This document shows, piece after piece, positions 33,247 through 45,076 of a stretch of 64,000 bases of DNA. The notes under the pieces are model-generated. The model searched no databases, was not told where the DNA came from, and saw only the letters and a program-made list of their open reading frames with translations. The DNA lies in NCBI GenBank assembly GCA_020746835.1, contig JAGPNK010000004.1, forward strand, positions 1,054,001 through 1,118,000. Reading direction: 5' to 3'. Numbering within the stretch: position 1 is the stretch's first letter; each line of letters opens with the position of its first letter. The stretch is from Stachybotrys elegans. Taxonomy: Eukaryota; Ascomycota; Sordariomycetes; Hypocreales; Stachybotryaceae. A program made the position numbers and the translations under genes.

Positions 33247-33935
33247 AGCCGCAAACAGATTTCGACGTCTCTGTGACCTTCTCTCTCTCCATATACACTG
33301 CGCCGTGTCGTCGCGTACACTGCTCCTCTTCTTGTCATTGTTCTCAGTTCTACGAGAACATCATTCTCGGCGAGTTCACCTTCACATGCTGCCAGCAAAC
33401 ACCCATCATAGCAGTGCCGGACCCCAAACCCTTCTTCCATGGGCACTGTGGCCCCTCCGGGGCGACAATGAATATCGCATGCGCGCGGCTCCACGACCAA
33501 CATTATCATGGCAGAACGCATAGACAAGTTCGAGACACTGTTGGCGGTCAACATGGCCACCTTTAACACGGGGTCTGTCTACCACCCATGCACTGGAAAA
33601 TGCCATCGGTGCTGTCCGGGAGAGCCTTGGAGAGGCGGTTATCGATCATTCAACGCCAACTTACATGGAACCAGGCTACAGGCTCCCTGGGTAACAAGAG
33701 TGATATGACTGAGGAAGATCAGATCAACGTTGCTGTGCCCTCCGGCGGGTTCCCCATGTCACTGTGGGGACAGAGCTGGATCTCTATGTCATTGTTGGTG
33801 GTTGGGTCTAAGCCTCAATGTCTGCAGCGGACGACAATGATGGCAACCATATATGAGGGGCCAAACACTTACCACCGCCACCGACAATGTTTCTGGGGAA
33901 GCTGGAGCTTGCATTTTCTTGCCGGGAACTCGTGG

Positions 33936-34062
33936 TTCACCCTTCGGCCAAGGTATTCAGGCGAGGTGACGGCGTGCCTCCTATGGCTGCCTGTCCAGTG
34001 GAAGCTGCTTCTCAATCTGCGCTTCACTCTTCGACCAAGGTATTCAGGGGAGGCGACATCAA
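33936..34062 (+). repeat. Direct repeat of about 40 bp, period 87
   Basis: Copies at 33936-33975 and 34023-34062 share TTCAC-CTTCG-CCAAGGTATTCAGG. The period is 29 codons, and in one open frame both copies read FTLRPRYSGE. Confidence 0.75.
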
Positions 34063-34584
34063 GACAGCCAACAATGTCTGCCGGAGCCGCGGAAGAAGCG
34101 AGAGGGCCAAAAGGGGGTGACCCGGGAATACATAGGCAATCGATACCGACAGAGACCGAGGTACAAGATCAATGTATTTAACTTCGGTTCTCCTGCTCGC
34201 TGCCACCCTATCACTTAGCACCCAAGATCTTCAAATGTTATAACGCTGGAGTTGGTCGAAATCACTCGAACAGCACGGCTAAAAGCCTCTTCCGCTTCCC
34301 TTGACAGAGGCCAAGGGCTGAAGGCTGGGGTAGTTGGCGGACCTTCATACCCTCCGTATCTCGGGAAGTCGATGCGGATAATCTTCGTTTCGCCTCCCGC
34401 GGTCCGTTGACAGATATGAGGATCCTCGGCCCCTCATCCTCCCGTCGAACTCGCAGTCCAATAATGACCATGAAGATCCCTTCATTGTTTGACACTGTTC
34501 TTTGGTCCTGCGGGTAGCAAGGCCACTATTGTTCGCATATACTATTGTTCTTTTTTCCACACTGGACGCACCTACTACATCATA

Positions 34585-34767
34585 ATGACCATAAAGGCCG
34601 CAGCCGGGACTGAGCTTCATTTCGAGCCAGGCGCGCCCGAACCTCCCGAGCCTGACTCGCTCGATCCGTATTTGACGCCGCAGCAGATCAGGGCGCGCAT
34701 TGCGAGATATCACTCCGAGACTGTTATCCCAGCAGCGTCAGCCACTTCCTTCTTCTCAGTAAATTAA
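34585..34767 (+). CDS. Small 60-aa ORF, unrecognised
   Basis: The ATG at 34585 opens MTIKAAAGTELHFEPGAPEP, then DSLDPYLTPQQIRARIARYH, ending FFSVN and TAA. The acidic-proline start followed by an amphipathic helix looks like real protein. It runs straight into AT-rich DNA, so it may be the remaining N-terminus of a larger gene. No family is recognised. Confidence 0.33.
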   Translation: MTIKAAAGTELHFEPGAPEPPEPDSLDPYLTPQQIRARIARYHSETVIPAASATSFFSVN

Positions 34768-35153
34768 TAAATCATTTGCTTTGGGGTTTGTGTTGAGGGG
34801 TAGACCTTGGCCTGAGCGGGTAGACTACTACCAGCAATGGACCGGTCGGGATTCGGGTCAGTTGAACTTAAGCTATTCGTAGATTTGCACTTTTTGTCGT
34901 GATAGCAGCAACCTTTGTCACAGTTAGAAATAGGACACCAAAATAAATATCTTAACTTGTGCGCACACATTTCCTCGACTGTAATGACGTAGATAATACT
35001 GAGTGACCTGTATCATCAATACCGGGAATATATTATGTTATCGCGAGTCTTTCTACTTGTTTGGGTATCTCCAACCATTCTAAGCCGCATGTGAGTGTCA
35101 TTGAATCATAAGCGTCAAGCAGCCGAGCGAGTTCCCAGCCGTATCGCCAAGGA

Positions 35154-37236
35154 CTAGAGATCCTTTCCGAGCCTACCCTTGGCCTGCACCGTATTGACTC
35201 TGAGGACCTCGTCTCTCGCCCCATCCCAGGCCTTCCTCTTGCCCTCGAACAGCCTCCATATCGATGCCGCGAGCACGCCATTCATGGCCATCCTCCAGAG
35301 CTGTCGATCACGCCACCAAAACACCCATCCCTTCCACCCCCAACCTAGATGCTCCTCCACGCCCATGCCGGCCGTCTTGTCTGCCCAGACGAGCCATTGT
35401 CGCGGCGGGACGGAGGCGGGTATCACGGTGCCGCGCTGGGCGAGGGCACATATCCGCTTCTCCTGACGCTGCACCCAACGCTCCATCTCGGTGTGATCCG
35501 GAAGGGAGGATTTGCCAGCCCATACCTGGGCAATGCACATGCTGACAATGTCTGCAAGACAAAAGGCCCCAGACACGAACCATGCACATCCAACATAGGC
35601 GAGCGAGTCGGGGGCTTTAAGGGAGAAGACGTTCTGGTATAGACGGGGTAGCGGTCGGTCGTGTGAGCCGGCAGCGTTGAGCCAAGCGGGCGAAGGGTCG
35701 GCAGCAGGGTCGTAGCGGGGATCGACGAGACGGAAGTCATTCTTGTAACCAGTGCAGCAAATAACAGCATCGGCCTGTATCACATCGCCGTTCTCGAGCT
35801 CAAGTTCATCCGGCCCCGTGAAGCGTTTTATCCCGGGCACGGATCGAATAGCCCCTGAGCGGAGGTTGGGTATAAGAGTATCAGAGATAATGGGGTTTGT
35901 CACGCGGACCGAGGGAAAGGGACGCAGGTTCCAGGCCGGATCCGGGTCTCCAAAGGCGCCTTGCATGACCTGGGCGGCTTTTCGGTTAAAGAGGACCTCG
36001 GCGAGCCGGGGGAGGAGCCAGTCGAGGATGCTGATTATTATGAGGAAGCGGTAGGAGAGGGGGTTAGTAGCCGGGACTCCGCCTCTTTCTCGTGGCATCT
36101 GGGTAGGCGGGTTAGAGAGTGCCGGAGCGTGGTTTTCAACAACTTACAATCACGGCACCGCGGTTATGGGAGATGGAGATGGAAGAGGCGTGTCCGATGA
36201 GATCATCGGCGATATCACCACCTGTGTTCCCCAGACCGACTATGACGACTCGCTTGCCAGTGAAAGCATCGGCACTGTTATCGGTCAGTACTGTTACCAG
36301 GACAAGAGTGTAGAGTGGATAGACCAACGTCTTGAAAGCTCGCGAGTGCATCAACCGTCCGGTAAACAACTCCTCGCCCTCAAACTGCGGCATCATGGGC
36401 AACTGATGAGGCCCGGTGGCCACGACGACCTTGTCGAAGTACTCGGATGCCGCCCCAGCGAGCTCAAGCTGCCACTTTGCATGCTCATCGCTGCGCCAGA
36501 TCCTCTTAACGTCCGTGTTGAGGCGCAGGTGAGGGCGGAGGTTGAAGTGGTCTGCATAGCTCTCCAGGTAGTCTTGGACCTCGCGAGCCGAGCAGTGAGC
36601 TGGAGTATCTTGGCAGAAAGCGTCAACAGCCTACTTCCACACCACAACACTGGGGATGATGCGAAGATGGGATGACTGACCTTTTGGAAACGGGAAATCC
36701 GTATAACAGCCCTTGGACTAGTCAGCCAAACGCCTTTCAAAGTGGCACGAGCTTCCAGATTAGGAGCAGGGAGGGGCGGATGGATGGTACCCGGTCGATG
36801 GAAACATTGACAACGGTAGCTGCAGCGACGATCAGTTAGCGGGGACGGGAACAAGGCACGGCAATAGCGGCGGCGGCAGCATGGCGAGAACTCACATTCG
36901 AGAACGCTGAGTGTCTCGGGATCCTTGGTGTAGTGCCAGAGACCGCCTACGTAGGCGCTGCGCTCGAAACCCGTAACTTGGAAGCCCTCCTCGAGGAGGT
37001 TCTTGACCGTGGCAAGGCCCATGGCGCCTAGGAGAGGGCGTGTTAGATGTTGTATCTGGGGGGGGTGGTTCATGTCGTGCTCCTGGCGCTCTGGAGGCTT
37101 GTGGTTATGCGTGGAAATTCAAAAAGAATATCCCCGGTGACAACCCAGAATGGAGCTTCTCGCAGCAAAAGGAACAGGAAGAAGAACACATACCAAGGCC
37201 AATGACAGCCACCGTCTGTCCGGATGCCGCGGTCAT
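35154..37236 (-). CDS. Flavin-containing monooxygenase
   Basis: Seven exons: 37236-37194, 37027-36896, 36819-36791, 36711-36681, 36608-36329, 36274-36148, 36098-35154. All phases agree and give 528 aa. The first dinucleotide fold reads AVIGLGAMGLATVKNLLEE (FAD side, a variant of the usual GxGxSG). Next are GGLWHYT, GCYTDFPFP, the FMO fingerprint FTGRLMHSRAF and the second fold VVIVGLGNTGGDIADDL for NADPH. CCTGYKNDF near residue 340 matches the late ATG/CTG-Y motif. The C-terminus has a hydrophobic segment. Family knowledge: N- or S-oxygenation or Baeyer-Villiger chemistry on small molecules; the substrate is unknown. The unusually short exons 3 and 4 (29 and 31 nt) are supported by conserved residues. 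Confidence 0.88.
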
Positions 37237-38466
37237 TTCTTCGTCTTCTTGTTCCTGGGTGGCTTAACTTCGCATGATGGATGGATGAATACAAAGAGTG
37301 TCGAGGTCCAGAACACGTCGTTCATGTGGGAGAAGCAGAGAAGAAATAAGGAACCCCCCCAAGCCTTTGTTCCCACCGCCAAGTAGATAGCAAAGACAGA
37401 AAGATAGGTAGCTCGCCAAAACGGAATCGCGCACGTCTCTTCCTCTCCCCTTTCTGACGAGTCACCACATTTCACACCCGACATAACCTATCCACACTGA
37501 GACAAAAAAAATAAAAAATAAAATAATAGAGCCATTACGGAGTACACGACGATGGGTCATTGAAAAAGAGGGAGAGAAAAAAAGAAAGAACTTAGCGTGC
37601 TTCCAGAATTGTCAACTCGTCTGCTCTACCGCCGCCCATCGCCTTGTTAAAAGGGCTCTGATGTAGGTCAAGTCGGCGGTTTGGCTGGTTTTTCCCCACT
37701 GCGGAATTTTGCTCCGCGCAGCGCTAGTTACTAATACGCTGCAAGCGAACCGTTGGCGCGCGCTCTGGCGGACCCGAGGAAGCCACCAGGTGCCCGGGTC
37801 CCCCTTCTCGTTGGAGCGCTGTGGCTTTAACTGAACCCCTGCCGTTTCAGCCACTAAAAAGAAAGAGGGGGAAAAAAGAACAAAGCAATCTCTCGAGCTG
37901 ACCGCCCTGCTCGGTCTTCGTTCCGAGGGTCATTCGTTTAAAATTATAATACTAGCAGCCTTATGCCATGGCTAAACGTGCTAGTTCCACGCTCGTGTCA
38001 CTCAGCTCGGCGGGCTGTCTGTGATGCGGGAGGGGGGGGCCCTTCTTGGCAGAGGCTTCCCAAAATGGTCACTCGTGTCTTTTCTGATGGGCAACCTTGA
38101 ACCAAAAGCCCATCATCTCCGGCCGTCTTTATGCCCCCATGGTCGAGACGGGGCATGCAAATGACCTTTTGTTGCCTGCCACGCCATCTGGCGCCGACTC
38201 CTTGTTCTCCATCGAACCATTGCTTCCTTACGGATACTTGTCTTGAACCTCATCCCATCACGCATCCTCAACCAGCCAATATCACCGAACATCAATATCA
38301 AAAATACCCGATGGCTTCTTCAAATTACCATCTCATTGACAATCGTTAGTTACTCTTGCATCCCGACCCGGGCTGCCCAATGTTCACAGCACTGCTATAA
38401 AATACATGCGCAATAATCTGGCTCCAATTCCAAGCCACCACCCATCCGTAGTTCAATAGTTTCCGT
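37237..38466. other. Intergenic between FMO and REB1-type genes
   Basis: Contains the FMO promoter, an A-rich tract near 37502-37530, and no supported gene. Confidence 0.6.
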
Positions 38467-41259
38467 CTAGGCCATGACCCGCGCAGGCAAGTCCTCCATA
38501 TCGTCCATAACACTGTCAGACGCTGCGTCGTCGGCCATGCGCTGTGCGTGCGCTGCTGTCTGACCCCACGGCGCTTGCTCCTCTTCCTCCTGCGGCTGTG
38601 ATGCATCGTCCATCCCATCTCTGCCCTCGTCGTCTTCGATGGGATCGTCCAACAGTCCAGCATCACGCTTTCCTTGCCTCTTGAACGACGCCAGTGCCCG
38701 AGACGGAGACTGGAGTGCTGGCGGGGGCGTCGTCTGCGCCAGAGCCGCAGACAGAGCCGGGTCAATCTTCAGCTCGTCCTCCACCGGACCATTCGCTTCA
38801 CCCATGTCCGCCACGCCAACCACGCCCGCCTCCCCGTTGCCATTGTGTCCCGTGGCCGCAGCCTCGGCGGCCTCGGCAGCCTCCTCGTCCAGGTCTGACT
38901 GCAGGACGTACTCGGCGCTGAGACCCGTCTGCGTTGGCGCCATCTGACTGGCAGTAATGTCGCCTCCTACTACGCCAGCCTGGAGGTGCTTCCGCTCGCT
39001 GTCGTCGTCGTAGTTGTCGCCATCTACCTCCGGAAGGCTTCCGTTCTGGTTGTAGTACTCTATCAACAGCTGCGCCGTCTCCTTGATGGGCTTCGTCTCC
39101 CATCCCTGCACGGTTTCCCTGAGGCGCTTCCACAGAAGCATCTGCGTGGAGCGGTGCCACTTGGTGCGGAAAGCCTTGTCAACCAGCTTCGCCCATGGAA
39201 TCTTATTTTCCGCCTCGTTCACTGTGCTGTGGACCGCCAACACCAGTCGGAACCGATCGGCCTCCTCCATCTCCTTGAGGTGTCGCCGAGCCTTCTCAAG
39301 CCGGAAGCTGACCTTGGAGTTTGGCTTCTGCGACTCCAGCTTGTCCTTGCCGTGCGTCTTGAACTGAAGGGCCTTCCACTTCGTAATGCACTGCAGTCGA
39401 CTGCGCGTTCTGTCCATCTTGCCGCTGATGTGCTGCCAGTCAATGAGCTCCTCGTCCGCCCTTTGCAGGTTGGGGTTGTTGGGCTCCGACTGTCGAATCT
39501 CCTCGAGGTAGCTCATGGCCTCGATGACGAGCTTCGTCAGGCGAGACTCTTCCTCCTCGTCCCAGGCATCCTTGCGCTGGTTGTCACCGCAGACGATGTA
39601 GTTTCGGTATCGATCACGGACGTCCTCGGGATGTCTGTTGATGATGCCCGCAATATAGGACCACTTGGTTCCGTGTATGCGCGTAAGCTCGGAAAGCTCT
39701 GCGTCCTGCTCCGGTGTCCAGGTTCCGCGGGCTACAAAGTTGTGGAACCGCTTGCGGCAGACATTAATCACCTTCTGTCGGTGGCGATCAGGGCATTCCG
39801 CAAAGACGCGCACCCAGAGCTGCGCATGTGCGTCTCCTGCTGTCGTTCCACCTGGTGCTTGAATCATCTGCCCCCAAGTTAGCTCAACGTGATCGCTTCA
39901 AGTAGTTCTGTGCCAACTTACGTCATTGACTTGATACTGGGTCAAATCATTCTCAGATCGGAAGCCTTCAATGGCCGATGCGATCCTCGCCAACTCCTCA
40001 TCCGTGAAACGTCCTTGGGTGTAGCCAGCCATGCGGTTGCGACGTCCCGGGCGGCCGTTGTCATTTTCCGCAGCTTCATTATCCGAGCCCCCCTGCATAG
40101 ACTGGGAGAGCTTGGGGGCCTTCTGCTTCCGCGCAGCGGGCTTTCTCCTCTTCTTGGGCTGAGCTTCCATGGCGGAGGGCGAGGGCAGCTCCTGGTTAAC
40201 GGCGTCATCGTCCTCGTCCTGCTGCGGAGACTGCTCGTAGTACGTGGGCTTGGCCTTCTTTCTCGTCGATCTCTTTGCTGGGGTAGCTGCAGGCTCGTTC
40301 TTAAGCATATCCTGCGATTCATCAGGGACCTCAGGCTCGGGATACTGGCTCTGCTCGGCCATGGTCTCGTCGACAGCTTCTTGGAGTGCCGGTTCCGCAG
40401 GCTCTTCGTTGCGGGCGCCAACATGCTCGTTCCAGGCCTCGCGGGCAAGATCCTCCATATCCCTGTCGTCTGCCGTCTGGCCTTGCTCAGCAAGCTGCTG
40501 TACAGGCTCTGCAGCAGGTGCGGGATCGACCTCCATCTCATCAACGGCACCCTCCGGCTGGGCACTGCGCGACTTGCGGTTTCGGCGAGAGCGGCCGGCA
40601 CTGGGAGAGAGCTGGCGGTCAAGCGCGGCCTGCTCATCTTCAGGCGCCATGGACTCGTCAAAGTCAGGCTGCAGCTGCCCCTTGTGCAGGAAGGTAGGTG
40701 GCTCTGCATCGCCATTGGTGGTTTCCTCCGCCTGTGCCTGGGTATCGTCTTCGGATCTGCGCTTCTTTCGTCGTTTGCTCTCGGCCGTGTCGGACAGCTT
40801 GCGCTTCTTTTTCGAGCGCGAGGCGCTCTCGACAGTCTGATCGCCGGGTGACGCGCTGATCATGGGCGTGTTCTCGTCGTTTTCGGGGAAGCTAGGGTAG
40901 ATTCCGTCAATGGGTTCCGGTTCGTTGGCCTGGCTGGAGTTGCTGTGCTTCTTGCTCTTGGCCTCGGCCGCGCCAGAGGAGCTTCTGGCGTGACGATCCT
41001 TCTTCTTTTTGTCCTTCTTGCGCTTCGACTTCTTGGTAGAGACGGACGACGGGGGCTCTTCCGACATGACGGCTTCTGGCGCTGGGCCGGGGCCGCTGTC
41101 CAATTGCGAGGAGTAGGTCGACTGGAGGGCGTTGCTGTCAAACATCTCGAGGGGCCCAAAGTCGTCGTCATCCACGCCTCCTCCGTCGGACGCGTGGTCA
41201 AAGGGCTCGAGGGTGTCCATATCAGCAAGGGGAGCCTCGCGCGGTTCTGCTTCCATCAT
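38467..41259 (-). CDS. REB1: REB1/TTF-I-type Myb DNA-binding protein
   Basis: Two exons (41259-39922 and 39867-38467) code 912 aa. The intron has a GTAAGT donor, GCTAAC branch site and GGCAG acceptor. The first 440 residues are acidic with lysine clusters (KKSKRKKDKKKKDRHARSS, KRRKKRRSE), nuclear and disordered. A region with RRNRMAGYTQGRFTDEELARIASAIEGFRSE follows, then Myb/SANT repeats: RGTWTPEQDAELSELTRIHG with WSYIAGIINRHPEDVRDRYRNYI (about 497-545), and a second with DAWDEEEESRLTKLV up to CITKWKALQF. Family knowledge: Reb1 and TTF-I bind rDNA terminators and promoters, stop RNA polymerase I and block replication forks. The symbol is given by family resemblance, not by comparison. The C-terminus is Gln/Glu-rich. 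Confidence 0.85.
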
Positions 41260-41531
41260 CGTAGCGGTGTTGCTGCCGTGAAGCCGTATGCTCGTGTTAA
41301 CGTGGGCGAGTCAGAGTGAGACAGCGCTCAGCGAGTGGAGGAAGGTCTGCCTGTGGTGGCAAGAGCGGCCTCTGCAAGTGGGAACCCCAATCAAAAGCCG
41401 GAGGAGCTTGGTAAGGGCTGTGCCATGAGCAATGGCATCAACTGGTGTTGGCTGGGACTTTCGCGATGCTGTGTACGGCGCCGGAAGAAAATTGTGGCGC
41501 GTCGCAGCTTGATTCCATGGGGTGCAAGAAA

Positions 41532-41577
41532 AAATTCTACCCTAGAGGACAGGTAAATTCTACCCTAGAGGAGAGGT
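41532..41577. repeat. 23-bp tandem duplication upstream of the REB1-type gene
   Basis: Two copies, 41532-41554 and 41555-41577, differ at one base and contain TCTACCCTAGAGGA. They lie about 270-320 bp upstream of the REB1-type start codon and downstream of the ATPase gene. Confidence 0.9.
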
Positions 41578-41941
41578 GGATTGTTGATGCCTGGGAACTT
41601 AGGCACGATTATGGGCAGATGTGGGGCGGTGGTTCCATTCTCATTTTATCACGATACGTACATATTGTATGGAGTAAGTATGACATGATGCATTTCTTGA
41701 GCTGATGAGAGCAGTGAACATCATCGAGCTATGTACACAAAATGAAATATAATTACCAGTCTATGGCAGTGTTATAGGTAGGAAATGGGCGTCTACGCCG
41801 TGGGGCTTATACAGTAGCCGCGTCTAGAACTTCATCCAACATGACATGCCTCCCTTTTGCCAATCCCCCTTATGGTACATACAACCATGGAAACCATAGC
41901 CATAATTCTTTTACAATCGTACAATCCCGCCGTAGTCGTCC

Positions 41942-43731
41942 TCATTCGTCCCCCTTGTCCTCCTTCTCCTTGAGCCGCACCGTCACGCCGTTGCGGCCCT
42001 GCGTCGTAATCTCGTACTGCCCGCCGAGGACCAGGTCCTTGGCCACGAGCTCGCGCGTTCGGCCCAAGCTCTCAATCTCGGCGATGCGCTCAATCGTGTC
42101 CTCGAGCTGCTTGTCGAAGCCCTCCTCGCTGCAAATCTCCTGGAGTGCGCGGTACATGGGCACGCTGCTGGGCCGGACCTCGGCGTGGCTCGTGATGCTG
42201 AACAGGTTCAGGGCGTCGAGCTCCCGCAGGAAGTCGCATCGCGTCTGGATCTCCTGGGCGACGTGGAAGTGAAACGAGGGGAGGAGATGGCCGACTTCGG
42301 GGTCGTAGGTGCATGTGTCGGTGTCGACTCCCTTGTCGACGAGGGCCTTGGCCAAAGACATGGCAGCCGCCTGGCTCACGAGTTAGAACTGCGTTGCGTC
42401 ATGTTGATGGAGTGTACACTTACCGCCCACTTCTGCTGGTCCATCACGTCGTCATCCATGCCCGATCCCAGAATCCAGCATTGGTTGAGGAACCACCTCT
42501 TCTCCGTATCCTTGATGCGGGTGCAAGCTGCTAGCATGTCCTTGTGCTTGGAGACCTTGTTGAGGAAGCTCAGCCGGCCACCAACTCTCTGGTAGACATC
42601 CTCCAACTCTTGCTGCGAGGGAGCTTCTCTGTAGTAGCGCTGGCGGTACTTGGCGAGCGCGTTGAGAGCCTGGTCCTTGGGTAAATCGGTGACGGGGATG
42701 ACCTCCATGCGCGTGGCGAGCAGCTTGAGTCGCTCGTATACCCAGTAGTCGTCGGAATTGAAGATCATGGTGACAATGTTGGCAGCGGCCCATTGCTCAG
42801 CCTTTTGCTGGAGAAGCTCGATCATGTCTCTTCCGTCCTCGTCGTTGCGCAGCAGATGCATCTGGTTGACGATCAGGACCAGCGGCTTTCGCCTCTCGCG
42901 CCGCATGTTCATGGCCACCTTTTCCAGCTTGTTCAGCGCACGCTCAATGTCCAGCAGCGCAGTCGACTCTCGCGGACCCCTCTCGCTAAAGTAGCCTCCA
43001 ATGTAGTCCTCATGGTACTCGTAGTCGAGCGCCTTGCCCAGGCGGGCTCGGACAATCTCAAGATCAGCGTGGGCCTCGAACATGGCGACGCCCTCGCCGT
43101 TGATCTTGCGCATGGCCTCGATGATCATGCTGCTCTTGCCAGTTCCCTTCTCTCCGATGAGGAGATAGTAGTGGCCGGCATCCTTGCCGGCAATAATGTC
43201 GTCGACGTGGCCCTGTTCTTCGCGCTGGACCCAGTGGTGCTTCTGCTCCGAGGCGTCGATGTGGGAGTGCGGGACATCCTTCCCAATGGCGGCGAGATCC
43301 AGCACGGGGTCGCCCGGCGTGAAGGCGTGCGTCATCTTGCTCATGACCAGGACTTTGTAGCACTTGTGGTAGACGTAGGCGGCAAAGGTGAATCCCACGC
43401 CCAGCACGACAATGGAGGCAAAGGTAGTGGCAGCGCTCTCGAACATTTTCTGCCCGATTGACGGCTCTTTGGGGCCATCTTGGTTCCATCTCTTGGCGGT
43501 TTGTTCTATGCCATGTCAGCTCATGATAGCCATGGTCAGGGAGACCAAATGGCACTCACCGAATCGCCGGCAAGATTGGGTTGAGAAACGCGTCACCCGT
43601 GGATGCCGAACAGCGTGGCCCGACAACGACGTCCATGTCCCTGTCGGTGCCGGTGCCGGTCGTATCGATGCTGGGCGGCCAAGGCCAATGCGCCCAGACA
43701 TGCACAGGCGGCGTCTCACGGTGGCACTCAT
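41942..43731 (-). CDS. Mitochondrial AAA-type P-loop ATPase with C-terminal winged helix
   Basis: Three exons (43731-43560, 43505-42424, 42370-41942) code 560 aa. Exon 1 is an Arg/Ser-rich, acid-free presequence (MSATVRRRLCMSGRIG...VTRFSTQSCRRF), which points to mitochondria. It is easily missed because a later ATG at 43446 (MFESAATTF) also opens the frame. A membrane helix follows (FASIVVLGVGFTFAAYVYH), then Walker A LLIGEKGTGKSSMI, Walker B-like PLVLIVNQMHLL with asparagine where an acid is usual, and sensor TMIFNSDDYW. The distal 140 residues look like a helical/winged-helix module ending in VTVRLKEKE. The topology suggests an inner-membrane ATPase facing the matrix or intermembrane space. 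The precise role is unknown to me. Confidence 0.82.
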
Positions 43732-45076
43732 GATTGCGATTGCGATTGCGAATCCCGCATCCCAGTCTAGCCCAAGCAATGCCTAGCAACCAAAGCCCTC
43801 CAGGCCGTCCTTTGATGAGGTAAAAGTGAGTGAAGGAAGAAGACAGACAGCTAGGGGGGGGTCGTGGCGTCGGCGTTGGTGTGGAGATTGGCCAACGAAG
43901 CTTTCTGCAACCCCTGGAACTAGGTCCAAAACCGACGTATCAATCCGCCAACGGGGGCCAGAAACAGGGTAGAGGCGGTGCATGTCAGTGACATGAGTGG
44001 CCCCCAACAAAGGTCTCAGAAAGCTTGGCTCCGTATCCACTGGTTAAATGGCCCATGCATGCGAGTTATTTCGGTAAGCTTGCAGGGGCGTCATGTCGAC
44101 TCAGCACCCTATTTCTACCTTCCCATGCCAAAATCCCAGGAACCGTTTGCTTCTGGCTTCTTGGCGCCTCGTTTCTCTTTGTAGATCGGTTACACAAACA
44201 TGTGCTCCATGTCGGTGGTATGAGAAGAGGCAGGTCTTTTCGCCGTGGATAAGGAGGCAGAAACGGCACAATGCCAGGTCCTGTACCACCGCCCACGTTT
44301 CATCAAAGAAGTCATGGCACACACACGAGTTCTGCCATGTCTTTTGCCCTGGTCATTCATAGTAGTCTTCAAAGACCGTCAGGTAGCATTCTGCATGCTT
44401 AGACCTTCTGCCGTACCTTCGCACACCTGCTTTGCAGTATCCAGCACCGCCTCATCTTGCTGAAGCAACGCAGCCTCTCTGCCAGAGATGCCCTAAGAAC
44501 ACGTCCTTCGTCACGTCAGATGCTCTGCTAAATCCCCCCTATTCTCGTACTCGTGCCTGGGACCCTTGGGTGAAGACATGCCGTGCGTTTCTGCTCCTCC
44601 AGCGTCATGTATAAAGGTGACCAGCCGAATCGCACTCTGCCTCGCTGCTCCTCTCCAGAAACAGCCGATTCACTCTGTCAGTACTAGCCCGGAAAGAGGA
44701 GGGTAGAGGGAAGAGTGTGCGGCCCCTCACTCTAGGCAGACGCGTCGTTCAGTCACAGCTTGGCGTGGGCAGCTGTCTGGCACTGCTGTTCATACATCAC
44801 ACGCTCACGCGCTCCGTTTGTGGCAGCAACAGTGTGAGTTGGGCGAAAGGCTGGGTCCCCTAGCCGCGTCTGGCCGAACTTATACGACACGACTCTTCCA
44901 GCCCTCCTCTTGCCACTTACACCATTCTTCCCAAACACTTCCGCGAACATCCCATCCTTCAAACATACACATCCACGATCACCTTTCTACATTTCTCTCT
45001 TCTTCCTGCTACGCATCTCGTCTTCTCCATACCCTCCCATCTCTCCCTGACTCCTTGCCTTCCTCTTCTGGCAGCC
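43732..45076. other. Divergent intergenic region
   Basis: Promoter region shared by the minus-strand ATPase and the plus-strand low-complexity protein. It has a short GATTGC repeat at 43735-43752 and CT-rich leader sequence before 45077. No gene. Confidence 0.6.

Larger units (their letters stand above)
30579..35153. other. Gene-poor stretch with decayed coding-like sequence
   Basis: I find no recognised gene. Parts of 31.7-34.2 kb read as protein in short pieces in changing frames on the plus strand, with internal duplications, as expected of an eroding gene or old transposon. The P450 promoter side (30.6-31.2 kb) shows nothing special. Confidence 0.5.

Noticed and set aside
24329..37236. 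Secondary-metabolite cluster
   Set aside because: No polyketide, peptide or terpene synthase is visible; a housekeeping transporter sits among the candidate tailoring enzymes and the P450 lacks its heme ligand.
39889..40851. Long plus-strand frame across the REB1-type gene
   Set aside because: Antisense shadow of a well-supported coding exon with Leu/Arg-rich shadow composition.
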